A stretch of 64,000 nucleotides of DNA from Elymus sibiricus (taxonomy: Eukaryota; Streptophyta; Magnoliopsida; Poales; Poaceae). The first letter of the stretch is position 1; every line of letters begins with the position of its first letter. Positions 56,601 through 64,000 of the stretch are shown here, one piece after another. Made by a program: the position numbers and the translations under genes. The DNA is taken from contig CM077666.1 of NCBI GenBank assembly GCA_039707655.1, positions 238,110,166-238,174,165 of the forward strand. Reading direction: 5' to 3'. The notes beneath the pieces were generated by a model, which worked only from the letters and a program-made list of their open reading frames with translations, made no database searches and was not told the DNA's origin.

Positions 56601-57363
56601 TGGTGTGGGAAAAGTGCGCAACCTCTGTAGAGTGTAAGAATCTATTCGAATAGCCACGTCCTCGGTATTGGACACAGTTCATATTAAGTCACACTGTCTG
56701 ATCAACACCAATGAGGGAATGACACGTTAATGAGGGAAGAACTCGTCTCAGTATAGTTAGGTGACCGATTGTTCAGGGCTGCTGGTAATTGTTGAGGATG
56801 ATCCCACGAATGACCGTCAGGTGTTCTTGAGGTGACCATGAGTTGGTCACAGGAGTAAGTGGTTCCTGCAGTGGTAACAAGATTGATAGTTGTAGCAATA
56901 GCATGTTATTATATTCTTCCACCCTTTTAGTAGCATTTAAATCTGAGTTAATCATGATTGTTATGACATTGTTATGCCTTGATGCTCTTGATTGTTGCGA
57001 GCTTGCGAGTACATTCAAAGTACTCACCTGGCGTGTCATGCTAGTTTGCAGGTGCTGCCATTTTTGCTTAGTGGAGATGTTCGAATTGCGAGCTAGGACG
57101 TGTCCCAGCCAGAGTCCCTACGGAATGGAGTCCATTTCGACGCCGTGATTCTGCTGCTAGGATTCGAGCCGCTGCTAGCATAGAATTATCATATCAAGTG
57201 TATCTTTGCCGAGGCAACCCTTTGTAATATCTCAAACCCTTATACCCCAACTATTTTAATAAAGAGTTGATTTGTTCTATGCCAAGCAGTGCCCTATTCT
57301 AGAAGACATGATCTCTGGGCTGGAATACGGGGTGCTCCAGTGACTCTGAGCCGGGGTGCCACA
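53608..57363 (+). mobile_element. Long solo LTR (3.76 kb), family not identified
   Basis: From TGTGACACCCTGG to GGGGTGCCACA, flanked by GTCAA on both sides (53603-53607 and 57364-57368), a perfect 5-bp TSD. I find no primer site, polypurine tract or internal direct repeat, so it is one LTR and not a whole element. TATAAAAG at 54989-54996 is followed by a GC-rich leader (55000-55400) with a possible splice donor (CGGTGAGT, about 55391). AATAAA is at 57258-57263, about 100 bp from the end, so it reads on plus. The ends resemble the LARD LTR (TGTGACGCC...GGGCGTGACA); the relation is unproven. Frames in the GC-rich part are not called. Confidence 0.85.
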
Positions 57364-57368
57364 GTCAA

Positions 57369-59057
57369 GCCGGCCCTGAGCATTGTCCCCACGATGTTCA
57401 GGCACCACCACCACCACGCCAACCCATTGGTGAGCATGCGCCGCGGCAGTAGGTACGTGGCAGAGTTCCTTCTGGCTCTGTCAGGAGTCGAACGCCATCT
57501 CGTTCTATGCTTCCCGCCATGCCAACCATGGCGGCAGAGGCCATGGCGCGGGTTCAAATGCTTTTGACCTTCCCGCCAACTCTTGACAAGATGGACGAAT
57601 GGAGGGCCACCATTCAAAGTCTCATCAGTTTTGCCGATCCCGGCAAAACACAAGAGGTGGGGCCCTGACGGCGACCACCCACAGTGTCGTCAGGACCAAC
57701 TGGCTGCCGTGTCGGAGACGCTGCGCCAATGGTGCAGTCGCCTCCACGTAAACAACCACTGCGGCGGCAAGCTCGCCGATCGGATGACCAGGACGTGGTG
57801 TCCATGGCGTCATCGGATCAGCGCAGTCGCCAAGATCAGCACCAAGTGCTCCACGAACGGTGCGTTCAGGATGCCCGTACGAAGATCGAGCGGCACCGGG
57901 AAGCACACCGTCAATCAGACGACCGTGCCAGGCCGGCAGCATACGTGCCAATGCCAGGGTACCCTGGGTGTTTACCTTACGAGGTAGGCTGCCCAGTGTT
58001 TAATCGTGAGCTGCGGCAGGTTGTCTGGCCGTCCACCCGTGCTTTCAAGCCAGAGCTGCCCGACAGGTACAACGGCATGCTCAGTCCAGCAGAGTTCCTT
58101 GGCATCTACACCATGGCGGGACAGGCTGCCGAGGCGGCGGGACGAGAAGATACTGGCCAACTACTTTCTGTTGGTGCTCAAGCCCAACGTTAGGTCTTGG
58201 TTGATGAACTTGCCGGAGGGCTCCATTTCTTCTTGGTCGGATCTGTGCCATCAGTTCGTAGGTGCCTACCAGGGTGGCCACAAGCCCCCTGGTTAGGAAA
58301 GCGATTTGCATGTGATACCCCAGAGAGATGGCGATCCCCTCCGCAATTACATACAAAGGTTCAGCCATGTGCACCACAACATCCCCTTTGTTCATCCCGC
58401 AGCTGTTTGTGCCGCGTTCCACACGAATGTACGCAACCGCAGAATGCGGTCTGAGATGAACATTGAGAAGGTCAGCACCATTAACAAGCTGTACTCTTTG
58501 GCGGATAAGTTTGCACGTGCTGAGGAGGGAAGGTAACTTCCTGGGGAAGATGCTGGCGCCGAAGTCCACTCTGAGGACGACGACGTAGATGACGCATCAA
58601 CCCCACAGAAAAAGGTCCGGAAGCGCAACAAGAAGCGCAAAGGCAATCCAGTGATGGCCGCCGAAGGCTCTGGTGATGCCAACGCTGCCAAGAAGCCCAA
58701 GGTAGAGAGCTCCGGCAAGGAGATTGCCGGATGCGCTGACTGTCGGGAGGCCGCGGCAGGCGACAAGGCCGGCAAGACCGGTGGGCCGTACTGCAAGATT
58801 CACTGTGCCAAGGGCCACAATCTCCAGGAGTGCCGGCAAGTGGAGCAACTTGCCGAGAAGCAGAAATCTGAATACGAGATGCGCGACAAGGAGAAGGGCC
58901 AAGATGGTGCCGGTGGGTCTGGCAAGCAAAACTATGGTGGCCGTGGAGGCCGCGCGGCAAGGCCAAGCAGCCGAAAGAGAAGGCCGCCCAGGGCCAGAAA
59001 GGAGATGAAGGTGATGGGGACGACGAGGAGTTCGAAAATGAATTGCAGAATGTAGTG
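57369..59057 (+). pseudogene. Element E gag, main part
   Basis: Retrotrans_gag-type capsid domain with NRELRQVVWPSTRAFKPEL, SPAEFLGIYTM, then in a shifted frame ILANYFLLVLKPNVRSWLMN and GSISSWSDLCHQFVG. Stops and shifts lie at about 58140, 58295 and 58535. A Lys/Arg-rich segment (KKVRKRNKKRKG) follows at about 58607. The knuckle YCKIHCAKGHNLQEC at about 58790-58834 is C-X2-H-X4-H-X4-C, the same unusual spacing as in A, C and D. It ends in a Gly/Arg-rich tail. Confidence 0.85.
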
Positions 59058-59921
59058 GAAGCCATGTGTGTTGACAGAGGCACATCTCTGCACTCCTCGC
59101 ACCGGCAACTGAAGCAATGGGTACGCGAGGTGAATGCCGTTGAGCCGGTGATGGAAGCACAGAAGCCACTCAAGTGGTCGCACACGCCCATCGTCTTTGA
59201 CGCCGAGGATCACCCTGATCGCACCACTGCGGTCGGGTGTTTTCCATTGTTAGTTTCACCAACAATCTGCAACCTCAAGGTGACAAAGATGTTGGTTGAC
59301 GGTGGGGCTGGCTTGAACTTGATCTCTCCTGATGTGATCAAGAGGCTACAAATCCCTGACAAGGATCTCGAGGAGACAGGCACTTTCTAAGGGATCAGTC
59401 CGGGGAGGAACAAGCCGAAGGGCCAGATCACATTGCCGGTCACATTTGCCAGCGAGCTCAACTACCAGACGGAGAAGATTGTCTTCGATGTTGTCAAGAT
59501 GCCACTGCCATATAATGGAATTCTAGGCCACCCGGCACTGGCAAAGTTCATGGCTGCGTCACACTATGCGTACAATGTCATCAAGATGGGCATCCTCACC
59601 ATCAAGTCCAACCAGAAAGACGCAATCATCTGCGCCGACAAGCTCTACCAGGAGGCAGTGGCAGCATCTGCCGTGGAGGTACATGCTCCTGCCGGCAAAG
59701 CTCCCGGGGGAGGAAAGAAGAAGAAGACCGGCAAGACCTTTGATAAGGACTCTAGGAAGCGCACTTTAGAGTGCAGTATGCCTGTTGAGGACATACCAGA
59801 GAGCTCTACCGGCAAGAGCAAGAAAGCCAAGGCCTCTACACCGGCGACCAAGCAAGTCTCTATGAGGGAAGATGAGACGAATGGCACTTTCTCCAGAAGT
59901 GCCACTCTCAGTGACAAATAG
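59043..59921 (+). pseudogene. Element E protease and linker
   Basis: Aspartic protease with MLVDGGAGLNLIS (catalytic Asp kept, about 59290-59327). TAA at 59388-59390 interrupts after LEETGTF. The frame goes on from 59433 with VTFASELNYQTEKIVFDVV and LPYNGILGHPALAKFMAASH, then a long Lys/Ala/Thr linker, and ends at TAG 59919-59921 after SATLSDK. Confidence 0.85.
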
Positions 59922-60928
59922 GAAAGTGCGCTCATTGCCTTCCTACGGGCAAATGTCGATGTGTTTGCTTGGCAAGCATCCGCCATCCCCAGTCTTCCTA
60001 GGGAGGTAATTGAGCACCACCTTGATGTCTGCCTTCATGCAAGACCTATCAAGTAGAAGGTCAGAAAGCAAGCCTTGGAGTGGCAAGAGTTTATTGCCGA
60101 AGAGATCAAGAAGTTGGAAGCGGCAGGCCTGGTCAGAGGAGTGCTACACCCCATGTGGTTAGCCAATCCAGTGGTGGTGCGCAAGGCGAACGGGAAATGG
60201 AGGCTTTGTATCGACTTCACTGATATAAATAAAGCTTGTCCAAAAGACCATTTCCCTTTGCCGCGCATCGACCAGATTGTGGACTCCACTGCTGGCTGTG
60301 AGTTACTCTCTTTTCTTGTTGCCTATTCTGGTCATCATCAGATTTTATGGCCAAGGAAGACGAGGAGAAAACGGCGTTCATCACCCCGTGTGGCACGTAT
60401 TGCTTTTTACGTATGCCCTTCGGGTTGAAGAGTGTCGGGGCAACCTTTGCCAGAGCAGTTCAGATAGGTTTTGAGACCCAGTTGCACAGAAATGTGGAAG
60501 CCTACATGGATGATATTGTGGTCAAAACCAAAGACAAGTCAACACTGATCCAAGATTTGGAAGAGACATTTGCAAACTTGCGCAAACTCAACTTGAAGCT
60601 CAACCCCGAGAAATGCATGGTCGGCGTTCCGTCCGGCAAGCTTCTCAGGTTCTTTGTGTCTCAGAGGGGGATTGAAGCCAATCCCGACAAGATCAAAGCA
60701 ATTGAGCAGATCGAAGCACCAAGAGGCGTCAAGGACATCAGGCATCTTGCCGACTGTGTTGCCGCACTTAGCAGGTTTATCTCCAAATTAGCAGAGCTCG
60801 CCTTGCTGTTTTTCAAGATATTGAAAAAGGCAGGCCCAGTGAACTGGGCTCCAGACGCGGAGGCCGTGCTCCAAGATTTGAAGGAGTACTTGTCCTCTCC
60901 ACCAGCCCTAGTTGCACCTAGGCTGTAA
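59922..60928 (+). pseudogene. Element E reverse transcriptase, YMDD kept, frameshifted
   Basis: RT with LPREVIEHHLDVCLHARPIK (stop TAG about 60055), WLANPVVVRKANGKWRLCID and FPLPRIDQIVDSTAGCELL. A frameshift at about 60320-60345 moves to the frame with KTAFITPCGTYCFLRMPFGL and the catalytic YMDD at 60504-60515. It continues with NLKLNPEKCMVGVPSGK and ends at TAA 60926-60928 after VAPRL. Unlike C, the catalytic box is intact. Confidence 0.9.
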
Positions 60929-62224
60929 GAGATGTTGCTGCTATACTTAGCGGCAACGAATCAAGTGGTTAGTGCTGCACTTGTGGCTGAAAGAGAGGCA
61001 GATGAAGAGGAGGCAACAGCCGCAGAGCCACGACCAGACAAGCCAGAATCTTCTCCGGCAAGGTCAAGTGCCGACAAGCCTGAGATTATGCAAGCAAGTG
61101 AGCCAGATCAGCAAGTTGTGCAGAAGAAGAAGATGGTGCAGCGCCCAGTCTATTTTGTCAGCTCTCTCCTGCAAGGGGCTAGGTCAAGGTATTCTGGTGT
61201 GCAGAAGTTGCTCTTTGGCCTTCTCATGGCCTCAAGGAAGCTGCGCCACTACTTTCAAGCACACCCAGTCACCGTCATCACTCGCTTTCCTTTGCAACAT
61301 ATTATGAGAGATCCAGAAGCCACCGGTAGGATTGTGGAGTGGGCGTTGGAGCTGTCAAGCTTTGATTTGAAGTTTGAGAGTACCTCAACAATTCAGAGCA
61401 GGGCTTTGGCAGAATTAATTGCGGAATGGACCCCGACGCCAGACAAAGAAATTCAAGAAACCCCTATCCCTGGCAAGGAAACTATTGATGATTGGATCAT
61501 GTACTTTGACGGTGCTTTCACGTTGAAAGGCGCCGGTGCCGGCGTGCTGCTTATAGAACCCACCATAGAGCACCTCAAGTACGTGGTTCAGATGCATTTT
61601 CCCAGGGAGCAGGACACCAACAACACTGCTGAGTACGAGGGATTGCTTGCCGGCTTGCGCATTGCAATCGACCTTGGTGTTCGAAAGATGATTATCAAAG
61701 GCGACTTGCAGCTTGTTGTGAGGCAGATCAACAAGGATTACCAGAGTCCCTTGATGGAGGCTTACGTTGATGAAGTGAGGAAGTTAGAAGAGCACTTTGA
61801 TGGTCTGCAAGCGGAGCACGTTCCCTGTGCCCAAAACGAGATTGCTGATGAACTGTTAAAGCTTGCCGCCAAGAGATCTCCTATGGAACCAGGAACTTTT
61901 GTGCTACCGCTGACTCAGCCATCCGTTACACCCTCAAGGCTGGCGAAGAAAAGAAAGCAAGACATTGGTGGTTACTTTCCGGCAAAGCTACCAGTAGCCA
62001 CCAAGAAAGTAGATGCCACTGACAAGACACCCTCTACTGATGAGCTACAGCTTCTGGCAAGCCAAATTCTTGCCGTCGAAGCAAGCGCTCCCGCAGAGGA
62101 AGAAGTACCTTTAGTCCTTGTCGTCAAGCCACAGGCTCCGGCTTGGGCACAGCCGATTGTACAATTCCTTCAAACAGGAGAGCTTCCCAATGAGCAAGAA
62201 GACGCGGAAAGAGTAGCTCGTTAA
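60929..62224 (+). pseudogene. Element E RNase H and second (archaeal-type) RNase H
   Basis: A 430-codon frame. First RNase H: LLLYLAATNQVVSAALVAER, a Glu/Ala/Pro insertion, VYFVSSLLQGARSRYSG, MASRKLRHYFQAHPVTVI. The second RNase H has all four acidic sites: MYFDGAF (about 61498), NTAEYEGLLAGL (61624), IKGDLQLVV (61696) and NEIADELLKLA (61836). A linker rich in Pro, Thr and Lys follows, then a stop at 62222-62224. Two RNase H domains place E in the Tat lineage. Confidence 0.9.
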
Positions 62225-62422
62225 TCAAGAATGTACAAATTTGTCGATGACATTTTGTACAGGAAAAGACCAAACGGGGTGAAATTGGAGTGCATTTGTC
62301 GGGAAGATGGACAAAGGCTGTTGGAAGAGATGCATGAAGGGATGTGTGGCCCTCATATTGGGTCGCGCGTGCTTGTCGGCAAGGCATTCCGTCAAGGATT
62401 CTACTGGCCGACAGTCCTTCAA
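62225..62422 (+). pseudogene. Element E integrase, N-terminal zinc-binding part, cut by a CACTA insertion
   Basis: MYKFVDDILYRKRPNGVKLE, then GMCGPHIGSRVLVGKAFRQG and FYWPTVLQ, the start of the HHCC zinc-binding region. After CTTCAA at 62422 the frame enters CACTA element I. The rest of element E lies outside the window. Confidence 0.88.
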
Positions 62423-62774
62423 CACTACAAAAAAAAGACAGATCCGTGACATTATGGCCCGAACAAAAAAAATTCTGTCATGGTTGTGACACTTCTATGA
62501 CAATAATTGTGACAAAAACACATATCATCATAGATGTGATGGGCTCCTACTTCTATGACAAAAAAATATGGCAGAAAATGGGCTTCTCGTCCTGGGCGGG
62601 CCGGAGACGCACCCGCATGACATTCTTTGGGTTGTCCATGACGTAAAAAATCATGGTAGAAGTGAGGCCGAGGAAATTTTCGGGGAATTCCCGGTTACGG
62701 TGGGTGGTCGGGGCCGAGCGATGTAGTGTGGTTTGCATGTTTCTGTCATACGCGCGCGTGTGTGCGAGGCGTTC

Positions 62775-62935
62775 GCTAACTGATCCCGAGCGAGGCATTC
62801 ACTTACTGAACCCGAGCGATCGCACTAGCTACGTACTGAAGCCGATCAATCTCTTCGCTGCTAACTGAACCCGAGCGATTCCTTCACTGCTAACTGAACC
62901 CGAGTGATTCCTTCGCTACTAACTGAAGCCGGTAG
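62775..62935. repeat. Tandem repeat, about 29 bp, in element I
   Basis: Four to five units built on CTAACTGAACCCGAGCGATTCCTTC; the best-kept units start at 62861, 62890 and 62919 (29-bp spacing). Confidence 0.8.
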
Positions 62936-63129
62936 AGCCCCCGTACGTGTGAGACTTAGCCGGTTGGGTTGCCTCTCGATGAACAGTGCCCATTGCTGCC
63001 GTGCGCGCGATACATAGAATGAGTCGATATGATTCGATCGAGCCCCTTGCGCGAGACGTGGTGAGTTGACCTAGCCGGTTGGTTGGCTGTGGATGAACAG
63101 TTCTCGTTGTTGCCGCCCGCTCGTATGCC

Positions 63130-63370
63130 TCACCCCTACCGATGGGTTGGCTGTGGATGAACAGTTCCCTGACCGTGTGAAGGTGGTTGGCGCTGGATGA
63201 ATAGGACCCCGAGGAGGCCACCACACCCCAGCCGGTTGGGGGTGGATGAACAGGACCCCGTGGAGGCTGGATGAACAGTAGCCGGTGGAGGCTGGAGGAA
63301 GTCGACGGTGGATGAACAGTAGCTGGTGGAGACTGCAGGGAGGTCGACCGTGGGTGAACAGTAGCCCGTG
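63130..63370. repeat. Degenerate repeats around GGTGGATGAACAGTAGC in element I
   Basis: Short units containing GATGAACAG with GGAGGCTGGA or CCGTGGAG spacers, about 25-50 bp apart. They grade into the 81-bp array that follows. Confidence 0.65.
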
Positions 63371-63375
63371 GAGTC

Positions 63376-63720
63376 CCGTTTTGCGGTACGGCACACCCCT
63401 CCCGATGAACAGGACCCCCGTTTTGACCGTAGGCAGTTGGGGAGAAGTCCGTTTCCTCCGTTTTGCGGTACGCCAGAGCCCTCCCGATCAACAGGACCCC
63501 ATTTCGACCGTAGGCGCTCGAACAGAAGTCCGTTTCCTCTATTTTACGATACGCCAGACCCCTAGCCGATGAACAGGACCCCGTTTTGACCGTAGGCGGT
63601 CGAACAGTAGGCCGTTTCCTCCGTTTTGCGATACGCCAGACCCCGAGTCGATGAACAGGACCCCGTTTCGGCTGTTTCGTCCAAGCTGGTTGGCTCTCGA
63701 TGAATAGGACGCGTTCCGAC
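63376..63720. repeat. Tandem repeat, 81-82 bp, in element I
   Basis: Units start at 63376, 63458, 63539 and 63621. Each has CCGTTTTGCGGTACGCCAGA, then GATGAACAGGACCCCGTTT, then GACCGTAGGCGGTCGAACAG and a GTCCGTTTCCT end. A minus-strand open frame of 340 codons across this region is produced by the repeats and is not called. Confidence 0.85.
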
Positions 63721-64000
63721 CCAGTTGCTTGGCTCCCGATGAACACGACGCTGTTTCCTCCGTTCTGACCCAGCCGGTTGGCTGCCGATGAACAGGAGGT
63801 CGTTGCTGCCATCCGTTGCCTCTCTCCATGTACATGAGCCCTGGCCGTACGTATGCGTGAGTACGCGTTCGAGACCCCGCCCGTATATATACATACGTGG
63901 CCATATTTTTTGTTGTGTGGCTGTACGTACGTGTACATGATTTAGACGGGGCTGCCTGAACTGCTACGTCGGGGGCTCTACTACGAGACGGGCCGGTCCT

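Larger units (their letters stand above)
62423..64000 (+). mobile_element. CACTA-type element I, left end only
   Basis: Starts with CACTACAAAAAAAAGACAG at the break in E integrase; CAA precedes it as the possible 3-bp target. Subterminal short motifs TGTGACA/TCTATGACA (62445-62560, several copies in both orientations) support a DNA-transposon end. The rest of the window holds tandem repeats and no transposase. The right end is outside the window, so the superfamily call rests on the terminus and on the motif repeats. Confidence 0.65.

Noticed and set aside
62919..63938. Open minus-strand frame of about 340 codons
   Set aside because: It spans the 81-bp and GATGAACAG tandem repeats, has a repeat-driven composition and matches no family; the repeat length keeps it open.

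Overview
The window is a block of nested transposable elements from a Triticeae grass genome (wheat, Aegilops, barley or a close relative). I see no host gene. The attribution rests on an Angela/BARE-type copia solo LTR, a LARD-like element with 4.3-kb LTRs and a non-coding core, CACTA elements with typical Triticeae termini, and gypsy elements of the Tat type. Boundaries were set from LTR or TIR ends, tRNA primer sites, polypurine tracts and target-site duplications (TSDs).

Layout. (A) 1-5594: gypsy element on +, with gag and protease joined directly to the last codons of integrase (pol deleted), a spacer, then a long antisense ORF region. (A/C LTR) 5595-12845: one LTR closes A and opens C; it is split by CACTA element H (6273-12650), which holds a multi-exon TNPA-type gene. 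(C) 12846 to about 47060: gypsy gag-pol on +, broken by three insertions: Sirevirus-like copia F (15772-24935), CACTA element G (27322-32943, TSD GTA) and a LARD (34581-46720). The LARD splits an antisense ORF that encodes a B3-like domain. (D) about 47060-50314: an inverted, truncated relative of C (LTR, gag, protease on -). An Angela-type solo LTR (50354-52094, TSD CCTCC) follows. (E) from 52244: another Tat-type gypsy on +, split in gag by a 3.76-kb solo LTR (53608-57363, TSD GTCAA) and cut in integrase by a CACTA terminus at 62423, whose repeat-rich body (I) runs off the window.

How the parts relate. A, C and D are relatives; E is more distant. A and C keep the same 3' architecture (integrase end, spacer, antisense ORF, LTR) but carry different antisense proteins: a gypsy-type transposon domain plus coiled coil in A, a B3-like domain in C. 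All coding regions seen are decayed, and several catalytic residues are lost (RT YVDE and integrase E to K in C, protease D to N in D). The TNPA-type gene of H (one stop) and gag of F (two stops) are the least damaged. The items most worth checking are the exchange of antisense ORFs, the small membrane-anchored RNase H1-like protein in G, the LTR-like promoter region before ORF3 in F, and the inverted C/D junction.
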